Below are positions 9,069 to 15,435 of a stretch of 64,000 nucleotides of DNA, one piece after another; positions within the stretch are counted from its first letter, which is position 1, and each line of letters begins with the position of its first letter. A model generated the notes under the pieces. That model saw only the letters and a program-made list of their open reading frames with translations. It searched no databases and was not told the origin of the DNA. Position numbers and translations under genes: made by a program. This stretch comes from an uncultured Campylobacterota bacterium (lineage in GTDB: Bacteria > Campylobacterota > Campylobacteria > Campylobacterales > Sulfurovaceae): assembly GCA_937141405.1 (NCBI GenBank), contig CAKZQQ010000005.1:434001-498000 (forward strand). Reading direction: 5' to 3'.

Positions 9069-9239
9069 TAGCTATCCACTCTCATTCCACCTCTCTCGGG
9101 GCGGAACGTATATTTGTAATATTGTAACATATTTATTTTGTCGCTTTCACACTTCTTGTGCAGTTGTGAATGCGAGCACTGCGAAGCACGAGCGTTGAAC
9201 AACGCCCGCACAATTGTGAAACGACGATTTTCTTTTCTT

Positions 9240-9264
9240 ACTTTTCTTTACTAAAAAGAAAAGT
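9240..9264. repeat. hairpin 1 of the 9.1-9.5 kb repeat patch
   Basis: Perfect nine-pair inverted repeat, ACTTTTCTT (9240-9248) and AAGAAAAGT (9256-9264), seven-base loop. The stretch 9069-9565 has no convincing gene; it is a mosaic of such inverted repeats with local GC-rich islands unlike the surrounding sequence. Confidence 0.7.
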
Positions 9265-9290
9265 TATAGAGATTTCTTATTTTCTTTTTA

Positions 9291-9311
9291 CTACTTTTTT
9301 AGAAAAAGTAG
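9291..9311. repeat. hairpin 2 of the repeat patch
   Basis: Perfect nine-pair inverted repeat, CTACTTTTT (9291-9299) and AAAAAGTAG (9303-9311), loop TAG. On either strand it could act as a weak terminator for neighbouring genes, though it is far from both. Confidence 0.7.
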
Positions 9312-9321
9312 CACAAAAAGC

Positions 9322-9410
9322 GTCATGCTCACAAAGTCGCGGGCGGCATATCCATGCTTGCTATCTGTACCGCCGCGGATATGCCTGCTTTACAAGGATG
9401 CTCGCATGAC
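9322..9410. repeat. nested inverted repeat, MITE- or REP-like, GC-rich
   Basis: Outer arms GTCATGC (9322-9328) and GCATGAC (9404-9410) enclose inner arms GGCATATCC (9345-9353) and GGATATGCC (9377-9385). Both pairs are perfect. The nested layout and the higher GC content mark an 89-base cassette that could fold as a long interrupted stem. No ORF is seen. Confidence 0.65.
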
Positions 9411-9446
9411 AGTTATTTGATAATATGGATTGTCGCGAAGTTCAAC

Positions 9447-9540
9447 CTTGTCGAACCATGAAAATTCCCTATATCCATCACCCTTCGATGGTTCGACAAG
9501 CTCACCACGAACGGAATTTCGACAAGCTCACCATGAACGG
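9447..9540. repeat. inverted plus direct repeats of a TTCGACAAGCTC motif
   Basis: CTTGTCGAACCAT (9447-9459) is perfectly complementary to ATGGTTCGACAAG (9488-9500). The right arm overlaps a tandem direct repeat: 23 bases at 9492-9514 recur at 9518-9540 with one mismatch, period 26. Motifs of this kind (TTCGACAAGCTCA..GAACGG) are dispersed in many bacterial genomes. Confidence 0.7.
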
Positions 9541-9565
9541 GATTTCATCAAATGCACTACTCACG

Positions 9566-10126
9566 CTAAAGCCTCTGTAATTTCCTCAACGCCTCTTTAA
9601 CTAAAGATGAAGTATCCCCACTAAGTCCATGCAACGCTTTTCTCACTTCATCTTTTTTAAACCCAAGCGATTCAAGTGCCAACGAGGCATCAAAATGCGA
9701 ACCGGATAGGCTCTCTGTGCTCGCATTACCATCGACTATAAAGTCAGCAAGCTCGACAAGTATCCTACTTGCTGCTTTTGGTCCGATACCAGGTACTCTT
9801 TTGAGCATACCCACATCCTTGCTTGCAACCACTTTTGCAAAAGTATCAGGCGCAAAGGTGGAGCAGACAGCGAGTGCAACCTTTGGTCCTACACCATTGA
9901 TCTTGAGAAGTGTATCAAACATCTTCTTCTCGTCTTTGTTTATAAACCCATAAAGTGCATCGCTCTCTTCTCTGATAATCCTCGTCGTAAGTAGCCTCAC
10001 TTGCTCATTTTGTATCTGTGAAGATGTATTGATCGAGACAAATACCTCATAGGTGATACCCGCAACATTGATATGCACAAGCATCGGCTCTTTATGTTCA
10101 ATCTTCCCTTCAATAGCTACTATCAT
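9566..10126 (-). CDS. ruvA: Holliday junction branch-migration protein RuvA
   Basis: 186 residues. RuvA tetramers bind four-way junctions and recruit the RuvB motor. The N-terminal OB fold (about 1-62), the helix-hairpin-helix region with [10 protein letters not shown] and [13 protein letters not shown] (about 70-130), and the C-terminal domain III ([15 protein letters not shown]) that touches RuvB are all present. The length matches the family. The ATG at 10126 is preceded by AAAGG. In Campylobacter ruvA lies near ddlA, a hydrolase and murF; here murF and the hydrolase are about 3 kb away. Confidence 0.96.
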   Translation of the reverse strand: MIVAIEGKIEHKEPMLVHINVAGITYEVFVSINTSSQIQNEQVRLLTTRIIREESDALYGFINKDEKKMFDTLLKINGVGPKVALAVCSTFAPDTFAKVVASKDVGMLKRVPGIGPKAASRILVELADFIVDGNASTESLSGSHFDASLALESLGFKKDEVRKALHGLSGDTSSLVKEALRKLQRL

Positions 10127-10213
10127 ATATGCCCTTTACAATGTTTTTATCACTATAGCATAGAAAAAAATTGAAAAGAAAAAATATTTCATTTTGACAT
10201 ATTTTTACCAATC

Positions 10214-10489
10214 TCAATAGACATCATCATGAGTGCCTATATCGATTGGTATAATCATACCATCGTCTATGATAAAATCTATAACTACTCTATATTGCAT
10301 ATTGATAGAAATACTGTGATACTCCTTGAGTCTACCTTTAAGCTTGTGAATCCTAAGCGAAGGATGGAAAGGGTCAATCTCGAGTATCTCAATCATCTTA
10401 ATATATCTATCTAAAACCTCCGGATGTTTTTTGATAAATTTTTTCAGCTTTTTAAAATAGTATTCCGTTATAACTATCTTATAGTTCAT
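10214..10489 (-). CDS. RelE/YafQ-superfamily toxin
   Basis: 91 residues. It has the RelE/ParE fold pattern of YafQ-like mRNA interferases: basic helices at the start (YYFKKLKKFIKKHP), IHKLKGRLKEYHSISI, QYRVVIDF and a terminal GTHDDVY, matching the H-x-H-x-x-H-D-x-VY arrangement with one His less obvious. Such toxins cut mRNA on the ribosome. Its start overlaps the upstream antitoxin gene by eleven bases, the standard coupled order of antitoxin first. Confidence 0.85.
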   Translation of the reverse strand: MNYKIVITEYYFKKLKKFIKKHPEVLDRYIKMIEILEIDPFHPSLRIHKLKGRLKEYHSISINMQYRVVIDFIIDDGMIIPIDIGTHDDVY

Positions 10490-10733
10490 TTAAAAGCTCT
10501 TGCGTATGCTCTTTTGCACTTTGAACTTTATATTTTTTATCTTCTATATCTTGCATTGTTTTCATATAAGCAATATCGAGTTCATTCATTCTAAACTCTC
10601 TATATCGCTCTATATCAAGCACAACATATTTCTCTTTTCCGCGCACATTTATAATAAGCTCATCAAATTTTTTTAAAAGACTTTCAAAAAGAGAAACCCC
10701 TTTAAGTTTGACTTCATTTGCATTTACTTTCAC
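10479..10733 (-). CDS. antitoxin of the type II module
   Basis: 84 residues, GTG start at 10733 with AAGGA seven bases upstream. The N-terminal half (NEVKLKGVSLFESLLKKFDE, VRGKEKYVVLDIERYREF) resembles Phd/YefM-like antitoxins, with an 'xxKYVVLDIERY' strand-helix unit. The C-terminal half is a charged helix that would wrap the toxin. It should neutralise the toxin and repress the promoter through the palindrome at 10747-10768. Confidence 0.8.
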   Translation of the reverse strand: MKVNANEVKLKGVSLFESLLKKFDELIINVRGKEKYVVLDIERYREFRMNELDIAYMKTMQDIEDKKYKVQSAKEHTQELLNEL

Positions 10734-10746
10734 AATAGTATCCTTA

Positions 10747-10768
10747 ATAGTACTTTTAAAAGTATTAT
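10747..10768. promoter_or_regulatory. palindromic operator of the toxin-antitoxin module
   Basis: TACTTTTAAAAGTA (10751-10764) is a perfect 14-base palindrome, extending to 22 bases with one mismatched pair. It lies between the -10 box and the antitoxin start and overlaps the -10 box, the expected site for autorepression. Confidence 0.65.
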
Positions 10769-10792
10769 ATTGCAGAAAAACTATAATGTCAA
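10764..10792 (-). promoter_or_regulatory. consensus sigma70 promoter of the toxin-antitoxin module
   Basis: TTGACA (10787-10792) and TATAAT (10764-10769) on the minus strand with a 17-base spacer, a perfect consensus. This is unusual in a genome group where -35 boxes are poorly conserved, and it begins just ten bases after the lptB stop codon. Confidence 0.8.
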
Positions 10793-10801
10793 GAGAAGAA
10801 A

Positions 10802-11524
10802 TTAGAAAGAAAAATGCTCCCCAAGGTAGTATTTGCGCACATTTTCATCATTGGCGATCTCATCACTACTGCCGCTTGCGAGCATCTCACCACTTCGCAT
10901 AACATAAGCTCTATCACAAACGCCGAGTGTTTCGCGGACACTATGATCGGTGATAAGCACGCCCATATCAAGCTCCACGAGCTGTTTGATGATATTTTGG
11001 ATATCAAGCACAGCGATAGGATCAACACCCGCAAAAGGCTCATCAAGCAGTAAAAATTTCGGCTCACCCATAAGTGCTCTTGCAATCTCTGCTCTTCTTC
11101 TCTCGCCACCACTGAGCTTGATGCCTTTTCTATTGCGTATCGGCTCGATATTAAATATCTCCAAAAGATTTTCTATCCGTTTATGCGTCGTCTCCTCATC
11201 AAGCTTCAACGCTTCGGCTGCTATGAGAAGATTTTCCTCAACACTCAGGTCTTTAAAAATGCTCGATTCTTGAGGAAGATACCCGATGCCAAGCCTTGCT
11301 CGTGCACTCAAAGGAAGTTTTGTGATGTCTTCGCCATCAAGTATCACCTCGCCCTCATTGGCTTCAGTCAATCCACATATCATATAAAATGTCGTGGTTT
11401 TCCCTGCGCCGTTTGGTCCCAAGAGCCCCACGACTTCTTTACTGCGGACATCCAAAGAGATATCATGGACTATCTTTGTCGTCTTGATAGATTTAAAAAG
11501 ATGCTTCGCTGCTAATTTGTGCAT
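10802..11524 (-). CDS. lptB: LPS export ABC transporter ATP-binding protein LptB
   Basis: 240 residues. LptB is the cytoplasmic ATPase that powers extraction of lipopolysaccharide from the inner membrane with LptF/G. Walker A is LLGPNGAGKTTTF, the signature is KLSGGERRR, Walker B is FLLLDEPFAGVDP and the switch His is in ITDHSVRET; the wording YLPQESSIF is typical of LptB. It overlaps tsaE by 13 bases. In Campylobacter and Helicobacter the next gene is usually rpoN; here a toxin-antitoxin module follows instead. Confidence 0.93.
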   Translation of the reverse strand: MHKLAAKHLFKSIKTTKIVHDISLDVRSKEVVGLLGPNGAGKTTTFYMICGLTEANEGEVILDGEDITKLPLSARARLGIGYLPQESSIFKDLSVEENLLIAAEALKLDEETTHKRIENLLEIFNIEPIRNRKGIKLSGGERRRAEIARALMGEPKFLLLDEPFAGVDPIAVLDIQNIIKQLVELDMGVLITDHSVRETLGVCDRAYVMRSGEMLASGSSDEIANDENVRKYYLGEHFSF

Positions 11525-11940
11525 ATTTCCTCTATTGTATATAATCTTTTAGTATCGCCTAGTGGTTTAATATTTATAATCCAAATATTATACCCCAAGC
11601 CTTCTAAAAATTCTTTAAGCCTATCATCTCCCCACTCGACAAAATGCCAACCACTCTTCTCAAACTCTTCCAAAAGCCCAAGAGCAGCGATATCCGCAAA
11701 TTCTACGCGATAAAGATCATAATGAAAAAGATGTTCGCTATAACAATTTTGAAGTGAAAATGTAGGTGAAGTCACCTCAAAGTTCGGATCTATCTTTTGT
11801 GCAATATGACGCATCAGTGTAGTTTTGCCGGCTGCAAGATCACCATCTAAAAAGATGATAGCATCTTTTGGCAATAAACCCAAGAGGCAAGAGGCGACAC
11901 TGTCAACCTCCGGGAGTGTTGCCTCAATCGTCTTTGTCAT
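11512..11940 (-). CDS. tsaE: tRNA threonylcarbamoyladenosine biosynthesis ATPase TsaE
   Basis: 142 residues. TsaE works with TsaB and TsaD to place t6A on ANN-decoding tRNAs. The P-loop is FLDGDLAAGKTTL; the usual GDLGAGKT glycine is alanine here, probably tolerated. The switch region SPTFSL and the W-G motif HFVEWGDD are present. It overlaps trpD by four bases (ATGA) and lptB by 13 bases. Confidence 0.92.
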   Translation of the reverse strand: MTKTIEATLPEVDSVASCLLGLLPKDAIIFLDGDLAAGKTTLMRHIAQKIDPNFEVTSPTFSLQNCYSEHLFHYDLYRVEFADIAALGLLEEFEKSGWHFVEWGDDRLKEFLEGLGYNIWIINIKPLGDTKRLYTIEEICTN

Positions 11941-12914
11941 AGGCTATTTGAGAGTGCGATTATGCGCGCGAGGTGGGCTGTTGCTCTACCATCCTCGATG
12001 GCACTTTTAGCAAGTTCTATGCCGTGCTTTATATCTTTTGCTTTACCCTCTACAAAGAGTGCAAAAGCAGCATTGAGCAACACAATATCTCGCTTGGCAC
12101 CAACCTCTTCTCGGTTAAATATATCACGAATAATCGCAGCATTATGCTGTGCATCACCGCCTAGTATCTCCTCTTTTGCAACTTTTTTAAATCCAAATGT
12201 AGTTGGATCAATCACTCCACGGCTAATCTTGCCTGCTTCTATATAAGCAAAATCCGTATCATCACAAAGCGATATCTCATCCGTCTTATCTCGAGAACTT
12301 ACCACATAGGCTCTTGTGATATCGAGTTCTAACATCGCTTCTGCGATAGGATCGATGAAGCTCTCATCAAAAACACCTAAAAGGTATTTTTTAACACCGG
12401 CGGGATTGGTAAGAGGGCCTAAGATATTAAATATAGTTCTATGAGGGATAGAGCGACGAATCGGCATAACATATTTCATAGCAGGATGATACTCGGGAGC
12501 AAACATAAAACAAAATCCACACTTCTCCAACATAGTAGCATTTTGTTCAGGCGTGAGCTTCAGATTGACTCCGAGCACTTCAAGAACATCAGCAGAGCCG
12601 GAACTACTTGTAATGCTTCTATTGCCATGCTTCGCGACGATACACCCAAGAGAAGCAAGGAGCAAGGAAACAGTCGTTGAGATGTTAAAAGTACCACTCT
12701 TATCACCGCCTGTTCCTACGATATCGATCGCTCTCTCTCGCAGCTCATCACTGATATCAAGCTTGATGCTATGCTCTCGCATAGTCTGAGCAGCCGCAGC
12801 AATCTCTGCGGGAGTTTCGCCCTTTTCATACAAAGAGATAAGGAAATCTCTTCCCTCCTCTTCGCTTAAAGTTCCACTAAAAAGTCTCTCGAAAATCTCT
12901 TTAGATCCATCCAT
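11937..12914 (-). CDS. trpD: anthranilate phosphoribosyltransferase
   Basis: 325 residues. It transfers phosphoribosyl from PRPP to anthranilate, the second step of tryptophan synthesis. The PRPP-site signature IVGTGGDKSGTFNIST is at about 65-80, KHGNRSITSSSGSADVLE follows, and the anthranilate-binding arginine region NILGPLTNPAG is near 165. No other trp gene lies here, so the pathway is dispersed. It is coupled to the S4 gene by a TAATG overlap. Confidence 0.94.
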   Translation of the reverse strand: MDGSKEIFERLFSGTLSEEEGRDFLISLYEKGETPAEIAAAAQTMREHSIKLDISDELRERAIDIVGTGGDKSGTFNISTTVSLLLASLGCIVAKHGNRSITSSSGSADVLEVLGVNLKLTPEQNATMLEKCGFCFMFAPEYHPAMKYVMPIRRSIPHRTIFNILGPLTNPAGVKKYLLGVFDESFIDPIAEAMLELDITRAYVVSSRDKTDEISLCDDTDFAYIEAGKISRGVIDPTTFGFKKVAKEEILGGDAQHNAAIIRDIFNREEVGAKRDIVLLNAAFALFVEGKAKDIKHGIELAKSAIEDGRATAHLARIIALSNSL

Positions 12915-13183
12915 TACTCGCCTTTTATCTCTATGGTTTGGATATGTTTTACATATCGCTCTTTGTCGGATTTTGGTGTAGATTTTGTAGTAGGGATATC
13001 CAAAACCTCATACTGCTCTTCCCTGCTCAGAAACTTCAAACTTACCTTATCGCCTATAGCTACATTTTTCGAAGCCTTGGCTTGAAGTCCATTGACATAA
13101 ACAACACCACTATGGAGCATATCAGTCGCAACTGTTCTTCGTTTTACGACATTGGTACTACTGAGCCACTTATCTATGCGCAT
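12914..13183 (-). CDS. S4-domain RNA-binding protein (HSP15-like)
   Basis: 89 residues. It starts MRIDKWLSSTNVVKRRTVAT, the S4 domain hallmark, with VYVNGLQAKASKNVAIGD completing the fold. HSP15 (HslR)-type proteins bind stalled 50S subunits carrying peptidyl-tRNA; this is a family inference. I start at the ATG at 13183 because the S4 domain begins there and AAGG lies six bases upstream; the frame is open to 13267 but that part overlaps the TPR gene. Confidence 0.85.
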   Translation of the reverse strand: MRIDKWLSSTNVVKRRTVATDMLHSGVVYVNGLQAKASKNVAIGDKVSLKFLSREEQYEVLDIPTTKSTPKSDKERYVKHIQTIEIKGE

Positions 13184-13184
13184 A

Positions 13185-13457
13185 TCAAGCCTTGCAACAA
13201 TCTGTAGTATTTTGAGAAATCTCAAGCAAAGCGTATTTTGCATCGACACTTCCAAGTTTGAGTGCACTTTTCCAGTAACTCATCGCTTTTTGGACATCCT
13301 TAGAGACGCCAAGCCCCTCATTGTGATGCTTTCCAAGCATAAAATATCCATCAGCGCTTCGAAACTCTTTTGCTAACTGCTCGTAAAGCTTCAGTGAATC
13401 ATCATAGCGATCCTCATTAAATGCTCTATTTGCCTCTATCTTAAGCTCTTCTAACAT
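13185..13457 (-). CDS. small TPR/SEL1-like repeat protein
   Basis: 90 residues forming about two TPR/SEL1-like repeats (RYDDSLKLYEQLAKEF; AMSYWKSALKLGSVDAKYAL). No signal peptide. Probably a protein-interaction module; partner unknown. ATG at 13457 is preceded by GGAGG four bases upstream and overlaps the stop of the preceding 79-residue gene. Two Cys near the end (TTDCCKA) are of unknown meaning. Confidence 0.75.
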   Translation of the reverse strand: MLEELKIEANRAFNEDRYDDSLKLYEQLAKEFRSADGYFMLGKHHNEGLGVSKDVQKAMSYWKSALKLGSVDAKYALLEISQNTTDCCKA

Positions 13458-13696
13458 CAATCCTCCAAAGTAAAAGCTTTGAGGGCTTCATTTGCCATAG
13501 AGATACCCAAAAAAGTAAGCTTACCGTCAACGATAGCCTCTTCCTGCTCTAGTCGCGTCACGATCTCTCTGCCCTCAGCCAAGCTCACCGCTCGAGACTC
13601 TTCAAGCATTTTTAGAACATCATCGATACTCTCATTTGGCTCTTTTTTCAAGATCGCCAAAAGCACTACTTGCTCTAAAAGTGCTGCGTCACTCAT
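13457..13696 (-). CDS. conserved small protein of unknown function
   Basis: 79 residues, mostly helical and acidic (LLEQVVLLAILKKEPNESID, VTRLEQEEAIVDGKLTFLGI). I cannot assign a family; the pattern of helices followed by a short beta hairpin resembles a winged-helix-like small domain, but this is a guess. Its reality is supported by TAATG coupling to dapD upstream and TGATG coupling to the TPR gene downstream. Confidence 0.7.
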   Translation of the reverse strand: MSDAALLEQVVLLAILKKEPNESIDDVLKMLEESRAVSLAEGREIVTRLEQEEAIVDGKLTFLGISMANEALKAFTLED

Positions 13697-14886
13697 TAGT
13701 GCAACTCACTATTGAGCTTGACTTCTCTTGTGCTTCTATAGGCTTCCATCGCACCTGTAGTGGAGTTTTGACGAAAATGGATACCATGCAATCCTTGTAG
13801 CTCGCTCCCTTTGAATATCTCTTTTTGTCCAAGTTCACACTGTGGATTTGCCTCTTGGATCTTCGCTAACTCTTTTGCAGATATAGCAACTTTTGTACCT
13901 GCAAGTATCGTAATCCCCGCATCGACGATACACCCATCACCTAGAGGAATGCCTGTAACGGAGTTAGCACCAAGAAGTGTATTTTCACCTATACTCACAG
14001 GGTTCCCGTCTGTTCCGCTGAGCACACCTAAGATACTCGCTCCTCCGCCTACATCGCTACCCGAACCAACAACAGCTGAGCTTGAGATTCTCCCCTCAAC
14101 CATAACGGGACCAAGCGTTCCGGCATTGAAGTTGATATAACTAGCTCCGGGCATCACGGTTGTCCCTGCTGCAAGATGTGCACCCATTCTTACTCTGCTT
14201 GCTTCTAATACTCTTGTATTATCAGCAGGGATGATATGTTGCAAATATCTTGGAAATTTATCGACACTATCTACAAGAGGGTATGTGCCATCAAGTTTGA
14301 GAGCTATCTCATTATCTCTTAGATAATCAAGCTCATAAGGCTTGTTGCCTACCCAAGCTACATTGCTCAGCACTCCAAAAGCGCCACCCAGATTGAGACT
14401 TCTAAGCGGTGCTTTCCCCGTAGAGAGTGCATAGAGTTTCAGATAAACAGCCTCTACACTTTGCGGGGCATCATCTTCAAAGAGAAAGACGATTCTATAG
14501 TCTGCACCTATCTTGCCCTTAGTAGAGAGTGCTTTGATGATCTGCACATTTTTATGAGCATCACCTGTTGCTTCATCGATATAAGGCGCAAAGGCATTCA
14601 TCGCATTTTGAACAAAATCATCGCTGAGTGTTGCTACAAATTCGCTACTACTACAATCAACTTCTACTCTACTATGAGCCAAAGCTTCCATAAACACGGC
14701 AGCTGAGCCTAGATTTTCATTCCAATTTATAAGGGGGAAAGAGGCTTGGAGTATTTTATCTCTATTTTTTTGACCTCTATCAACCCTCGCGATACCAAAA
14801 CCGATAGGATCTCTATGCCCCTTTTTTGATCTGATATCCTCTACAAAAGTTTTAAACTCATCAGTTGAATTTATAGGTGAGAGCAT
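13696..14886 (-). CDS. dapD: tetrahydrodipicolinate N-succinyltransferase, long form
   Basis: 396 residues. It succinylates tetrahydrodipicolinate in the lysine/meso-DAP pathway that feeds murein synthesis. The N-terminal half (about 1-220) is a long domain typical of the Campylobacterota DapD; the C-terminal half is a left-handed beta-helix with hexapeptide repeats (RVRMGAHLAAGTTVMPGA, VSIGENTLLGANSV). I start at the ATG at 14886 because AAGGA lies seven bases before it; an upstream TTG at 14916 lies inside the inserted repeat. A MITE-like element ends 21 bases before the start codon, so the promoter must be inside or beyond it. Confidence 0.92.
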   Translation of the reverse strand: MLSPINSTDEFKTFVEDIRSKKGHRDPIGFGIARVDRGQKNRDKILQASFPLINWNENLGSAAVFMEALAHSRVEVDCSSSEFVATLSDDFVQNAMNAFAPYIDEATGDAHKNVQIIKALSTKGKIGADYRIVFLFEDDAPQSVEAVYLKLYALSTGKAPLRSLNLGGAFGVLSNVAWVGNKPYELDYLRDNEIALKLDGTYPLVDSVDKFPRYLQHIIPADNTRVLEASRVRMGAHLAAGTTVMPGASYINFNAGTLGPVMVEGRISSSAVVGSGSDVGGGASILGVLSGTDGNPVSIGENTLLGANSVTGIPLGDGCIVDAGITILAGTKVAISAKELAKIQEANPQCELGQKEIFKGSELQGLHGIHFRQNSTTGAMEAYRSTREVKLNSELH

Positions 14887-14906
14887 ATGTTTATCCTTGT
14901 TAATTT

Positions 14907-15181
14907 TTATTACCAACCCGATATATAGTTTGAGTTTTTGATACAGTGATTTTGTTCATAGGCAAGGCGGATTTTTGCAGGACTAGCCTTAGCTAATTCA
15001 AAAAAATCTAACACAGCCTTATGAGCAAAGGTGCTGTACCCGACGGGGAGAACAATAAAAGGCAATCTGCAAACAAAAAAATCTTTGAATTCCCTACGGG
15101 GAGTACTGTAGATTTCTTTACTCACATTCCACCTTTTCTTGCTCTCTCAAAACTTCAAACTATATATCGGGTTGGTAATTA
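14907..15181. mobile_element. MITE-like element with 24-bp terminal inverted repeats
   Basis: Perfect inverted repeats at 14910-14933 and 15155-15178 begin TTACCAACCCGATATATAG and match over all 24 bases, then over eight more with two mismatches. They bracket a 269-base element flanked on both sides by TTA (14907-14909 and 15179-15181), a plausible 3-bp target duplication. No transposase is encoded. The interior contains a 71-codon minus-strand frame (14910-15125) whose stop lies in the left repeat, and two CTCCCCGT-GGG motifs. It lies between the dapD ribosome-binding site and any upstream promoter. Confidence 0.8.
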
Positions 15182-15226
15182 GGTTATTATACTTTGATTT
15201 ATTTAAAATCCAAAGTAAACAAAGGA

Positions 15227-15232
15227 TATAAT
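15227..15232 (+). promoter_or_regulatory. -10 box (TATAAT) upstream of the TonB-receptor leader
   Basis: Perfect TATAAT with six bases (CTTCCC) between it and the ATG of the small ORF at 15239, the same geometry as at the BaiN-type gene. A T-rich upstream stretch replaces a -35 box. The transcript probably starts at or next to the ATG, giving a leaderless ORF and a leader of about 200 bases before the receptor gene. Confidence 0.55.
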
Positions 15233-15238
15233 CTTCCC

Positions 15239-15403
15239 ATGAAATACCTCAAAGGCTTTAGAAGACGATACTTCTCATTGGCGATTATAGCGCTCTACTC
15301 TACGCTCTATAAACTGTGTCGTCTAGATAGCAATTATCAGTATCATAGATTGGCCTTTAAACTCCAAGAAAATAAAACCTCCCCTCCCTTTTTGATCTAT
15401 TAA
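15239..15403 (+). CDS. putative leader ORF upstream of the TonB receptor
   Basis: 54 codons from ATG 15239 to TAA 15401-15403. The product is basic at the start (KYLKGFRRRYF), has a short hydrophobic stretch (SLAIIALYSTLY) and many Tyr and Leu. I do not recognise it. Its last six codons form the left arm of a stem that would hide the ribosome-binding site of the receptor gene, so it may be a regulatory upstream ORF rather than a functional protein. A longer frame from 15194 exists but would start upstream of the -10 box. Confidence 0.4.
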   Translation: MKYLKGFRRRYFSLAIIALYSTLYKLCRLDSNYQYHRLAFKLQENKTSPPFLIY

Positions 15404-15430
15404 CTCATACAAAATTCAAATCAAAAAGGG
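15386..15430 (+). promoter_or_regulatory. stem that would sequester the TonB-receptor Shine-Dalgarno site
   Basis: CCCTTTTTGAT (15386-15396) is perfectly complementary to ATCAAAAAGGG (15420-15430). The right arm contains the ribosome-binding site (AAAAAGGG) of the receptor gene at 15436; the left arm is the end of the 54-codon ORF. A ribosome reaching the stop at 15403 would cover the left arm and free the site. The logic is inferred; the pairing is seen. Confidence 0.5.
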
Positions 15431-15435
15431 AAAAA

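Noticed and set aside
9069-9565. CRISPR array
   Set aside because: The repeats are inverted or only twice tandem, with no regular spacers and no cas genes.
4111-10126. A ddl gene expected between murF/hydrolase and ruvA
   Set aside because: No ATP-grasp D-Ala-D-Ala ligase frame is found; the space is taken by other genes and repeats.
14910-15125. 71-codon frame on the minus strand as a protein gene
   Set aside because: It lies wholly within the MITE-like element, ends in the terminal repeat and has no family signature; treated as part of the repeat.
15180-15435. Cobalamin riboswitch upstream of the BtuB-like receptor
   Set aside because: No B12-box or related conserved loops are visible; the only clear structure is the 11-pair stem at the ribosome-binding site.
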